The notes under the pieces are model-generated. The model saw only the letters and a list, made by a program, of their open reading frames with translations, was not told the origin of the DNA and made no database searches. A DNA stretch of 64,000 bases from Floccularia luteovirens (taxonomy: Eukaryota > Basidiomycota > Agaricomycetes > Agaricales > Squamanitaceae): assembly GCA_009739215.1 (NCBI GenBank), contig VSJF01000006.1, forward strand, positions 1 through 64,000, in the 5' to 3' direction. Made by a program: the position numbers and the translations under genes. The stretch's first letter is position 1. Every line of letters begins with the position of its first letter. Of this stretch, positions 1 through 11,476 are shown one piece after another.

Positions 1-968
1 CATTCGCTTAATAGGTGCAGGTGCTGAGTCCATGACATTTGGTTACGGTTCAAAAGGAGCCACCGAAGTTGCTGATGAACTTTTGGAAAACCAAGACGCC
101 GAAGACTGCTTGCTTCCCATGGGTATCACATCCGAAAATGTCGCAAAACAATTCAATATCAGCCGTAAGCAACAAGATGAATTTGCTGCCAAGTCTTTCC
201 AGAAGGCTGCCGCTGCCAACAAGGCAGGAAAATTCAAGGATGAAATCATTCCCATCAAGGCAAAGGTTATTGACCCCAAAACCGAGAAGGAATATGAAAT
301 CGTTGTCGACCAAGATGATGGTATCAGGGATGGTGTGACAGCTGAAAGTCTTGCAAAGTTGAAGCCTGCCTTTACCAAGGATGGAACTACCCATGCTGGT
401 ACTTATATCTTCTTTTTGACATGGCATACCTCGAATATTCAATTTCTTGCTTGCAGGTAATGCATCTCAAGTTTCTGATGGTGCCGCTGCCGTTCTCTTG
501 GCTCGCCGTTCTGTTGCTAAACAGCTCGGGCTCCCTATTTTGGGCAAATTCGTTACTGCTGCAACTGTTGGGGTTCCACCAAAAATCATGGGTGTCGGTC
601 CTGCATTCGCTATTCCCCGTGTTCTGGAGATTGCTGGTTTAACGCTCAGTGACATTGACTTCTTTGAAATCAACGAGGCTTTCGCATCACAAGCATGTTT
701 CTCGATCGATCACCTTAAGATCCCATACGAGAAGGTAAATTTGAATGGTGGTGCCATTGCTATTGGTCACCCTCTTGGTTGCAGTATGTCCCACTTTATA
801 TCCTGCTGTGATGAGTGTTGGATCTGAATGGAATATTTTTCAGCTGGAGCCCGTCAAGTCGCGACCGGACTGAACATTGCAAAGCAAACTAACCAAAAGG
901 TGTTCGTCACCAGTATGTGCATTGGTTCTGGGATGGGTATGGCTGCGGTGTTCGTTAATGAACAGTGA
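1..968 (+). CDS. POT1: 3-ketoacyl-CoA thiolase, 5' truncated by window edge
   Basis: This enzyme catalyses the last step of fatty-acid beta-oxidation, splitting 3-ketoacyl-CoA with CoA to release acetyl-CoA, usually in peroxisomes in fungi. Exons seen: about 15-398, 457-783 and 844-968; introns 399-456 and 784-843 have GT-AG ends and restore the thiolase frame (TAGNASQVSDG-type stretch reads THAGNASQVSDG here). The acid/base motif INEAFASQ, the His motif GHPLGCTGAR and the catalytic Cys motif SMCIGSGMGMAAVF are intact, so the C-terminal half looks functional. The nucleophilic N-terminal Cys and any PTS2 signal lie upstream of the window. The TTAATAG acceptor at 8-14 is a probable intron end, since it joins well to the family's GAGAESMT stretch, but an exon running from base 2 is also possible. 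There is no C-terminal SKL-type signal; the protein ends in FVNEQ. Confidence 0.95.
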
Positions 969-2214
969 AGTGTATGATTATGTACATACATGTAAGCTTA
1001 AAATTGGAAAAAGGAATTCTAGTAAATACTGTATGTTACTAATTGGGCAAGCGGCAAGGCAGATGATACCGTAAAGTTCGAACGTAGATATTTGATTAAA
1101 CCCTTTTGACCTTACAACGGCTGTTGTGATTAACGCTGGCGCTTAGCGCTCAGCGGCAGCCTTCAAATTTAACGTTCACCATGTGTCTGCTGATCAGCGA
1201 TAACCCTATTTTCCCTTACGTAAAAAGATCTTTTGTGAGGAATGGAGGCCAAATGCAAACAAGTGCTACAGTACTCAGTGATGATGGAAAAAAGTCCCTG
1301 TCTTCCCAAACTCACCATTCACTCCACATCTGCGCAATTAATGAAAGTGCATGCGTATGTACCCTACATTGAACTAACGGTGCATGCAGATCCTAGCCTT
1401 GGCAGGCATGTATGACGGGTGTTTGCGAAAACTTGTATGTCTTACACCACCCCAATGAATCAGTTATCAGCGATTGCTCTGTTTTCCGAGTGGCTTCTGA
1501 GGCCTGAAGACCTGAACATGTACATATCTAAAAATTACACGTTTGACGTGGGCTAGGGCTTTTATTCCTTGTTATGGATGACTGGCGTTGCGGACAATGA
1601 TGCATACATGGTCCACATGATTCTGGATTTCAGTGATGTGGCATGATGGATGCAATGCGCTTGTAGGAGGGGTAACAGGTAAGCTGTCCAGCGGGCTTTT
1701 GACAATCTTAGAACTCCTTAGCAATGCCTGTTCCACACTACAAGTTCTATACTGATTAATCCAAACTCCCACTATAATGCAATAGTGGAATGTGGAAACT
1801 GGGGACTTGCGAAACTACTCCTCAATCCCTTCCTGTTCATATCATGAAAAAAGTAATCTCCGTCTGAAGACATCACAAAAATCCCGAACCCATAGTAACA
1901 TCCATGCAGTACGTCCTCTCCGCTCCTCAAAGTTTTTGCCCCACAACCTTGTTAACCTTTTTGTATACTGAGGGTTTTCGTTTCGTGATCTGCTGCGGAG
2001 GTTTCCATGCCCGTGTCAATAAGTGTTACAAATCTAGTCAATTAAACTTCTCCAAGCTACCAGAAGTAAGTTCAAGTCGTACATCTCCAGGTGTGCATGG
2101 GACCCAGAATTTTTCTTAATCGATCGCATCTAATTTAATTAATTACAAGGCAGCTGCAACTACGTGTTCTTCGTTGATAAGGGACCACAATACCATCATA
2201 CTTCAATGCGGTGA

Positions 2215-4115
2215 TTGAGGCTATCGATAACCTTCCCTTGATATGTGGACCTGACCGCTGGTATCATTCTTCTTGTAAGGAGCTTAACGGTGTAGTGATT
2301 TACGATTTCCCACATTCTACATCTACGGGTAAGGATTATCCGTCGGTTTCGTAGGGAAGGGTAAGTATAATAATTTGCCCCTTATTTTTCAGAAAACCTC
2401 ATCCCGAAAGGAAAAAAAAATTAAATTGGTACTTAACCCTGTATCATCTTTTGCTATTTTTATCAGAGACCATTGTAGGAAAACTTTAGATGATACTCTT
2501 CAACGATTTCCCCACTAAACCTAATAATCTTTAGCCAAATGAGGATTTTATAATACGGCATCACAGGATATGTTCCTTATTCATCTCATATCAGCCTCGT
2601 GTTTCAAGAGAGGCATATGCGTTGGTCGCATGCCATCTGGAGCTCAAGCGAGTATACCCCCTGACACTACTATCCCAGTATCCCAATCCGTTGAAGACCT
2701 CAAGGTCGAGCGCAGGCATCACAGCTAAAAGTAGGTAGTTCATATTATTTGCCTGAAGGCTTATTTCTTATCACGTTCCAAAGTAGCGAGACCTGCCAGG
2801 AGCATGTTCCGTCATTATGACATGTGGTTTACCAGTCTCGTCACTTTTGTCCGAAAAGCCGGAGAGAAACTCCCGACACCTGATATTCTTGGGTTAGTTT
2901 CTTTGAAGGGTTGTCCCTCTCCTGGCGCTTTTTCTTCAGTCCGCCAGCAAGACCAGAGACAACCGCAAACGTGTATGGGAACACCTGGTTGCAATTCATT
3001 TGGACGTTTTGGGACATGAGCCCTCCGTGTCCTGGCATAACACAAGACACATTGTTCGTAATAACCTACCGGATCTTTTTACAGATCAACCATCTACCCG
3101 CCGCAACAGCACCTTGCATGACTACGACGCCCTCTTTCTGCTTTGACCCACAAATGACATAACATTACTGATGGAAAGCGAATTTGGTATGTTTGCGCAA
3201 TTTTCATTACAGATGTATCAAGATATTATATCTCAAGCTCGTCAATCCCACAGTCATTCTGAATTCTGATTGATAGCCGCCGGGTTATAGCACTTAACAA
3301 AGGCATCACTTCGTTTAACCATTTGTTGAACTCGGTGGTTTTTCTAGATATGCATCGCAGAATGTATTACATACCTGTAGGACTACTCCGCACCTCGCAC
3401 AAGTCGATGTTTGGTCACTATTACCCTACCACAAGGCAGCCAATCCCATGAACACGATGAAGGAGATAGGTAATGATATGTCTATTGAATGTTTTCGAGC
3501 AGGCCCTTTGGCCTAAACCTAAATTCTACTAATTTAGATACGCCCGTTAAGGCCCTTTCTCGCCAAAGGCCGTTGGGAAGTTTTTGACAGTGTCCAACTT
3601 GTTCTGAATGAACTAGTAAGGACTAACCTCGGTAGTTCATCCCCGATTTATATCAGGCTTGCTATATAGTATGACACACGAGAGTTCCCAAAGGAACTAA
3701 TTCATTGCGCCTCAATCTCCGTCTATCATGCGCGGACAGTAAAAAGAACGCCCTTTACGATGTTATCTGCAGAGGCTGTTCACGAGGTAAACCTCATGAG
3801 ACCTCATGTCCGTCGCATGCACATGCTAACTCCTGTTGACGGCCGTGATGAATTTTTATTTTTGTTTTAGGAATGAGATAAAATCTATTGGTTCTACGTG
3901 ACATAAATGGAGAAAAGGTATACTGGGTAGGTGGAGAACGCCCCTGGAACATTGCCTCATCAAGGACCTCGGACGCCGGCTATGCGACGGCATCAGGACT
4001 TCCTTTGGTCACTTGTCAGCTAGTCGTCAACTTCTGTCTAACTATAACGGAGTGGTGCTCGTTTTTTAGCATACTCGCTTCATAACAAAACACATTTCTT
4101 TAGGAGGAAGAGAGG
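2215..4115 (+). pseudogene. coding-like fragments, unassigned, probably decayed gene
   Basis: Several consecutive plus-strand segments are free of stops and have protein-like composition although none forms a normal gene: about 2221-2355 (contains the reading NLPLICGPDRWYHSSCKEL), 2905-3155 (reading VSWHNTRHIVRNNLPDLF), 3543-3670 (reading RWEVFDSVQLVLNELV) and 3945-4070 (reading LIKDLGRRLCDGIRTSFG). They lie in different frames with stops between them. I do not recognise the family. A decayed gene, or a retroelement or F-box-like open frame, would fit; an intron-rich live gene is less likely because no clean donor-acceptor series links the pieces. Confidence 0.25.
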
Positions 4116-5565
4116 GATGGGATAGTGATGTTCGATTTAACATCGTCGAGGCTAACCTATTGATAGTGTTGACAAAAAAAGGTAAGCAATGAACTGTCGT
4201 GACCTGAATGAGAGTGAGCTTTACGCCTGTGATACACATCAAATCTGGGTCCAAGCGGTAAGTCCACCGCAGCTGTTGACGTTGATCGCTTTTGACCCTC
4301 GTTGCCTGGCTGTTTTCAATTAAGGAGGTTTACGCCTCCTCGGCTGGATCCGCGCCCAGCTGCCCAGACACATGTTTGTACCATCATTTTTTTTCGGATT
4401 CAATGGGGGTTTTAGTGCCGGTCTATGGTTTGTTACCTTCGTTAAAGATCTCCCCAAGGCACGAGAATGAATCTCATTCAACAATAGAGATGCAAGCTAA
4501 CCTTGTAAGGAACGCGTGTTCGGTCTGGCCGTGGAAAATTTTTTTCTTCTTGAAACGCTTCATTAACGGCTGAAGCACAAAGTTGTGTAAGATTGATAAC
4601 ATGTACAGATAATGTTCAGGTTAAGTTTTCTAGACATATATGTACTGTTGAACTGTTCTTGCGATGTTTCAAGCTATTATTAGTGTGGTGTGGTAACAGA
4701 TCAAAATTTTACTTGTCCACTTGATAGGGAAAATTTAAGAAACTGTCCATATATTTGAAACATCAATGTATATGAATAGAGCTGTTGAACAAAAATTCTT
4801 CTATTAACTATATAACAACAAGAAGTAGAAGGAAATAAAAATTAATACGACATATCAAGATGTATCTCCCATACGGGCCGCTTTTGGTATTATTTACCAA
4901 AGCGATCTTGGGTGGGAGAGTGGTTCTCCCTCTGATTAATGGGTTCAAGCTACTGTCTGTGAACAAGACAAGAAAGTAACTCAAATATCAACCCCAAAGG
5001 TGAACTTTCGATAAGGGCCTAAAATTTTTTTACGGCTCTGATTATATACAAGGGAGGTCCTGATCCCGCGCACGGACCAACTGAAGTGATGGCCATATAA
5101 TCCCGGCATTTCAGTTGATTCCAATCCTTTTCTTTACAGTCACGTCGTTCTTGTTCAACTCTTAAGATCTTCGAAAGTTGATGATCAACAAAGATTACGA
5201 GAATGACAAGAACAAACCACCCAGTTCTGGGCATGCCATTTATCTGATATATCCAAGAGATCGGATGGCTAATCAGAATTGGGGACAAATGTATGTTAGA
5301 AGAAGTGGGTCACAAAACACATTATCGAGACAAGTTAAAATAGCAGACAGAAGTCGAAGCAGTTGATTGGGGCGTATCCGTGGGTTGAAGCGGGATCTCG
5401 GGCATGTTCACGTCGAACAAATGACCAAGTACTCTGACTGTACATGAACAAACCTGAAGGAACGATTTGAATGTCAAGGTACCGTAACCATATACTTACC
5501 AGATGGTCATGGTCGAGGAAAAGGAAATTTGAAAGGAAATGGCAAAACGTCATCTCGGCTGACAC

Positions 5566-5593
5566 TCATTCATTCAGTCAGTCAGTCATTCAG
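5566..5593. repeat. short tetranucleotide microsatellite (ATTC/AGTC)
   Basis: An imperfect run of ATTC and AGTC units in non-coding DNA. No function is inferred. Confidence 0.7.
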
Positions 5594-6785
5594 AAAATTT
5601 TGTACTCGAAGAATACCATATATCGTACCTCATTTCCACAGTTGGGGATCATTTTTTTTATCCCACCACACAGACATGCATAAGTAGCTCGTGTTTTATT
5701 TTCAAGACACATACGGAGATAGCGGAAAATTCGTCATGATCGCCTTATCGCATTACGCAGGATATTGCAGGTTTATGGTTTATGCAATCCTTGCCGATGT
5801 GGGCAGGTCAACCTGAGATGAAGCGATAAGACTTACTTATACAGAGATCCCTAGATTAAACAAACTATTGGAGTTGAAGGCATGCGTGTATGACGGACTG
5901 TTGGCAGTGTTTATAGCCCGTGATCATCGACTTTTTCGGCGTATATGAATCACGAGCACGGAGCTTGGAGACACCTTCAGACAGGGAAGCAAGACGGGTG
6001 CGCAGCCTGCAGCCTCGTGGAATACAGCTTTTTAGAACTAGCGAATCCCCAAGTATTATAGATTAATGATGTGACCTCCCGAAAAACAGAAGAAATAAAG
6101 ACAACAATAAGAAAACCGAGAAAGGAAAAATGGAGAAAAACACGGATATAACACGGACAACATGTGAACACGGCAGAGACCGAAACAAATGCAAAAAGTT
6201 TATCTTCAAGACTGTTTCACCCCACCATCCGGGGGGTTCGTTTTGTTGAATATCCCATCGATAGACAAAATGTCCCTGATAGAGAGAAAAAAAACAAACA
6301 CAAAACACTGGAGACATGAGGGGTACATAATACGGGACGTCCTGTCAGTGTCGCTTCGCTTTGCTCAATAAGACCGGATCGGAATCTGAGGAATCGCCAA
6401 GGCAAAATCAGCCGTGATATTATGCGCTGTATCACCGGGACTGGGTTCTATATGTACGTTAGTTAGCAAGTGCATCATTCAGATACGTGTTGATATTGTC
6501 CTCTATCTGGATACACAGACTTGTACAAGATTCCATGGTAAGGGAAAGTCTGATACAGTTACTGATTCCGGGAATAAGTATTGTACCACTGAAACTGCAA
6601 ACTACCGCTAAGCCTTCTTTGACTGGTGGTACCTTTTTCGGCGGACTGTCTCATCATCCCATAAGAGTCCAGCTTTCGAATCTTGTGTCTCGGTTCGTCC
6701 CATGCTCTCCTCCGCGCCAGCCTCTTTCCAATTTTCTTTCCCACCTCTTTCCATAGGTCAGTCCTGACCTCACCCCCGCCGTTGC

Positions 6786-8483
6786 ATGCATCCTGCTCGC
6801 GCACCAAATAGTCCTGGACGGCACTCGCACCCGCGTCGCGAGGATGATTCCTCACGCGAACAACCCCAGCTCGCGACCGCATCCCAATCCCAATCCCAAT
6901 CCCAATCTCAGACTTCCCTTCCCCCAATACGCCAGCTGCACCCATATCTCCCCCTCTCAGGAATGTCTCAACATGCAGCAACGACTGAGGGTTCTGCTTT
7001 TAACTATCTACCACCCTCACACCATGTCACCCACCCCCAGGAAACGTCGTCGTCGTCACACATGCTCAGTGGCAGCCAGCGCGAGTCAGAAGCATTTGGC
7101 GAATCAGAGGGTGACGACTTTGATCAACAAAACACGCGTAAGAGAAAACGACGAAGACAAGCATTGAGCTGTACCGGTGATTATTATTATTCCAAGTGTT
7201 TTTTTTGTCGCCCTGCTGACATTGCAAACGTTTCTTCTCTTCCTTCAACGAAAATGCCACCTCACGTCTGGTGATGCCCGACTGTCCTCTTCCTCATTTG
7301 CAATGATCTTGTGACGCACATCATGTGCGTGATGCCGCCCAGAATGTAAACGGCGCAAGATCAAGTGCGATAGGTAGACTGATTGATTGTGGCTTGAGCC
7401 TTCCTTATTCTGACTGTATATCTTTGGAAAAAGGTCACAGCCATGCGCGCCTTGTACGCGCCGAGGAGAACAGGCGAAATGTCAATGGCATATCGTGGAA
7501 CCCGTGTAAGTTTGAGTTTGTTGGAGTCCCTAAGTGTCCATTACCTCATGAAATCTGACCATAAGGGAGAAATATGTAACAAGAGCAGAGTACGATGAGC
7601 TCAAGGCACGGTTCGACCAGCTGGCTGCGCTAGTACAACGTTTATTACCTACAGCGACTACCAACGTGCCATACTATCAATTGGCTCCGCAGCCAGGTGT
7701 ATCAGGGCCTTCAGCAGAGGCTGTGCAACAGTACAGCACCCCCGGGACGTCTAGTGCTATGGTTTATCAATCGATGATGCCGCCACCTCAGCAACCATTC
7801 TTGCAACACGTTGAAACATCAACCACTCAGGCACAACACCGATATATCAAGCCAGAAGAGATGCAATCACCGTCACGGCATGCTCATCAAAGTTCCATGG
7901 GGTCCCCTATCCTTCCCGCGCACGGCCCGTCGTCATCAACCTCGTCAACGTCGCGTCAACCACCTCTACCTCTCAGCAAATCTCCGACATCTGCCCATCC
8001 AATCCCTACCTCGAGTTCTTCATCAACAGGTGTAGCAGGAAAGAGTTCTGCTCTCTCTTTGTCTTCCATAACTTCGCCTTACAATCCTGAGCAACAGCAC
8101 AACCAGCCAAAAAACTGCCCCGCGCAGATGCTCACGCTGGGCGAGCGTCTGCGCGTCGGATCACAGGTTCGAGAAGACCCAGCAGCAGTGGCGCTTTTTA
8201 CAGAGAGGACCATCCATCAGGCCCGGGAGAGATGTACGTCGACCCATCACCAACAACGAGCGCGTCTCCGTCTTCGTTCCAGTTACAACAGCTTGGGCCG
8301 GGGGCAGTTCTACCAGGCTTGGGTCCTTCCCCAGGGCCAGGTCCGGGTTCGGGGTTAGGATCTCTGTCTGGCTCTGGTGCCTCAAGAAGATACAGCGATC
8401 CACGTCCTGACATGGAGGGCCTGAACGCGCGGGATGAAGACCGAGACAACAGATACGGTTCTCACAGCGACCGCAACCGCTGA
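6786..8483 (+). CDS. Zn2Cys6 (GAL4-type) fungal transcription factor
   Basis: A nuclear DNA-binding regulator. Exons 6786-7176, 7343-7373, 7434-7505 and from 7566. The binuclear zinc cluster is assembled only after splicing: C129-x2-C132-x6-C139-x5-C145-x2-C148-x8-C157, with the basic run KRRKIK between Cys 2 and 3 and an upstream basic stretch RKRKRRRQ. A short heptad-like segment follows (DELKARFDQLAALVQRLL, about residues 172-190), as in dimerising Gal4-type factors. The rest is Pro/Ser/Gln-rich; the N-terminal SQSQSQ tract is encoded by a CCCAAT repeat. The 3' end is unsettled: the frame leaving exon 4 stops at 8358, while a better-composed tail (MYVDPSPTTSASPSS to SHSDRNR) runs in the -1 frame to 8483, implying an unrecognised intron, a frameshift or a base error near 8180-8230. 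The middle-homology regulatory domain of many Zn2Cys6 factors is not visible. Confidence 0.85.
6880..6918 (+). repeat. CCCAAT hexanucleotide repeat inside coding exon
   Basis: About five tandem CCCAAT-like units encode the alternating Ser-Gln tract near the N-terminus of the Zn2Cys6 factor. Unit-number change would lengthen or shorten the tract without a frameshift. Confidence 0.8.
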
Positions 8484-9585
8484 CACCACTTGTCCCCCGT
8501 TTATCTATTTCTCCTACATAATAATTTTTTTTTCTCATCTGTCCACCCCCTTTTTCATCTTGCCGTCTTGCGTAGCTTCCGTCCTTCGCGGGGGTTGGAT
8601 CACTAATCATCAGCATTAAATCGACCTAATCAAACTCGACAAAAATATATGAGATTTGAATCTTTTTAACCGCTCCCATCTTTACAACCCCCCCGGCACT
8701 CTGTTCAACGCCGAGTTATATTTTTTTCTTCCATATCTTATTATCCACATGTTGAACAACCCCTCTCCATTGCTTATCGCTTTATTGGTCAAAGGGGGGT
8801 TGACTGCCATTCATTTTATTATTATCCGAGCCTTGTTTCACTACACAACACAACCATCACACACGTATCATCTATATCATCTTTTTTTTCCCTCTTTCGT
8901 TTGATGATCTCGTCCTGCCGCATTTGTAGTTGCGCAATTACGCATCCGAATAATTTTTTTTTCTTTTTCTTCCATCTTTTATTGTAACAAGGCCCCCCTT
9001 CTACACCGCACCAAATACGAACAACGAAAACTCCAAAACCTAATAAGTTTCAGACACCCCCCCCTCCTCTCCTCCCTATATGCACCTGCCAATCATACTC
9101 TCGCTGTTCCTTGTCCTCGTGAGTTCCGTTTATGATATCTCTTGATAGATACATCATCGGGAGGCAACCATTTACTTATCGTTATCACCTCAATCTAGTG
9201 ACCTCACGGCCGGTTCATCCCCCCCCCGATCCCCTTGGGACCTCCCCTTTTTGGTATTCAACACAATTGAATGCAATTCCGATACCCATTAATTCAAAGC
9301 CATCGCACATTCGCATTAGCAATCTGTTCTGTCATTATTTGCTCCTCTCACTTTAGGAAATTCCCAGGACGTTCAATTCAATCTGTTAATCATTATCAAA
9401 GTAGTAGTTTCTTTTTTTTGAACCATATACTTTCCAAACTATCACACAATCGTCAATAAACCACAATGGACTTTGCGCTCCTTTATTTCCTTTATACTTA
9501 CTCCCACATTGTTCTACTTAGCTACTCCTTTAACCATATTATTACTGATTAATGATCACATTAAAAAGCAAAACGAAAAAGTCTA
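8484..9585. other. pyrimidine-rich intergenic / 3' flank
   Basis: A C/T-rich stretch with runs of T and a nine-C run near 9218. It lies between the convergent ends of the Zn2Cys6 gene and the minus-strand gene that ends at 9586. Open frames here are compositional only; no conserved protein motif, tRNA or repeat was seen. Confidence 0.6.
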
Positions 9586-11185
9586 TCACTCCCAAACCAG
9601 TTTCCCGCGTTCATCAACGGTAGCTTTCATTCCTCCACTTGGAGTTTTTCCTCCACTCTTGCCCCCTGATAGCTGTTCGAGCATACGTGTTCGTTCCAGC
9701 TCACGTTTATGCTTTGCAAGTTGATTGAGCCGTTCAGTCTCAGCTGCCTGCTTCTCTGCCTTTTGGGCCTCCCGTTTCTGAGCATTCTGGCGCTGCTTTT
9801 TAGTGAGTGATTCTGGCGCTCTTTGTACCTGGACTTGGCTTTGTTGTCGCTGCTGTTGCGCCGCAGCGGACCGGTCTGCTTCTACATCGAAAAGAAAGAA
9901 GGCGTATAATTTAGTGACGTACACGCACACGCGAGAAAGGAAAGGTGAAGAGAGAATTACGTCAATCGATGTAAAGAATGATAATAAAGAAACTCACTTG
10001 GACGTTTGCTTCTTACCATTCCCCAACCGTCCTCGTCGTCATCTTCTTCAGGTCCTTTGCTTTCGCCGCCACCGCCACCGTCACCGACTTGAACGTCTTC
10101 ATAGTCGCCCCAGGAGAAGCCAGATGCTGGTCTCTCTCCCGGATTAGGGCGTACACGCATCACCCGTGCTATTGTTGGACGATCTGACGCTTCAAGCATA
10201 CTAGAGAAATGAGTTCAATGACGTATGTCCCGGGTAAGATAAGAAAAGGTCAACGCAACTCATCGACAGCAGTCTTTCGCGGCTTTGGAAGCATCTTTTC
10301 CGCGAAAGTGCGTCTACGCTCATGGGGAGTAGCAGAGTCGTCTAAGCTAGGATCACCAGCAATGGTGTCAAAAGAACCACCGAGGCCGAGTTCACCTTCG
10401 GCACGTTCCGCTAAGGGTGACGATGTGCTGGATCCTCTCCCTGTATCATCCGTAGTGCTGGAGACAGACATGGCTAGAGCATCCCGCTCTCCTGTGCGAC
10501 GCCGCTTCTCAACACGAGTCCACGAATCATCAGTGTCAATTGAGGTGGTGCTCTGTTTGAGTGACCGGGTGAGAGAAGATGTCTTTACTTGGGCAAGGCT
10601 CTCTGGTTGCTTCTCATTCTGGGGCTGCTTCTGAGTTTGGGCCTGGCTCTTGTCCTGACTCTGCACCGACTTTTGTTGTTTGGCTTTGGGCTTTTGAGTA
10701 ACCTCCCGATCAAGGGAAGCACTAGAAGAACTTTCGTCGCCTTTGAGACCTACAGAGGCTGTAGAGGAGACAAGGGATTCCCCAGCAGTCTTTCCCTTCT
10801 TCTTTTTACTCTTCTTCGACTTTGTAGTGTCCGGCGCTACAGACTGCTCTGGAGCGGGTTTTGCTGCTGCGGCAGCATACGAGTTTGATGTAGATTTTGC
10901 CTTTTGGTCTTTTAATGAATTAGAAAGGTTACTAGAGTGCGGGGGTGAAGGCTCCACGTCAAATTGACCAGGTATGACAGCTGGGAAAGGAACGACATTG
11001 GATGGAGTGGTGGGATTAACCTGGTTCTTCCCCTTTTTCTTTCCCTTTTTGCTAGTACTGGTGGTAGTGGTTGCAGGAATGACTTTGGTACGTTGGGAGT
11101 AGCCTAGACCAACACCAACAGCACCTGCTACGATAGCAGTTGCAATGATAGCATCTGAAGATAAATAACTTTGGGCTGAACCCAT
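9586..11185 (-). CDS. membrane-anchored, coiled-coil protein of unknown function
   Basis: Spliced model of 474 aa: exons 11185-10260, 10200-9998 and 9881-9586; both introns are GT-AG and keep the frame. Residues about 9-28 (SSDAIIATAIVAGAVGVGLG) form one hydrophobic segment near the N-terminus, suggesting an anchored protein with a large soluble part. The middle is Lys/Ser/Gln-rich and disordered (KKSKKKKGK). Exon 2 carries the conserved-looking segment DRPTIARVMRVRPNPGE and an acidic patch ending in GWGMVRSKR. The C-terminus is strongly charged and helical (SLTKKQRQNAQKREAQKAEK), likely a coiled coil, ending in RGKLVWE. I do not recognise a named family; the layout resembles ER or ribosome-associated proteins with one N-terminal anchor, but that is inference only. 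Confidence 0.75.
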
Positions 11186-11476
11186 TTGTGAGAAAAGTAA
11201 AGAACGTTCGATGATGTAACAGAAATGTCTGACGTGGATCTCATTTGGGTTGTCGCGTACACATAACCAAACAACGCGTCTCGTGAAAAAACATTCAAAT
11301 TATTTGTGTGGCATTACTACTAACTAGCTATCTACAAAAGGTATCGAGCGAACGTGGTATCAGTCTTATACAATGTAAAGACATTGAATCTCAAATGAGT
11401 GTCGAGGGTCGTAAATGGGTATAACTATCTGCAAAAACATACAATCAGTATTTTATCATCTCACATCAATTCATCC

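Larger units (their letters stand above)
969..6785. other. gene-poor stretch with decayed coding-like pieces
   Basis: No intact gene was recognised in these 5.8 kb. AT-rich segments alternate with short stop-free pieces between about 2.2 and 4.1 kb (listed separately). There is a GTCA/ATTC microsatellite at about 5566-5593 and a hairpin-capable GAGGTTTACGCCTC at about 4325. No tRNA, rRNA or clear transposon ends were found. Confidence 0.5.

Noticed and set aside
6559..6981. 140-aa minus-strand frame overlapping the Zn2Cys6 gene
   Set aside because: It is the reverse of the CCCAAT repeat coding region (Gly-Ile repeats) and lacks a start context or motif.
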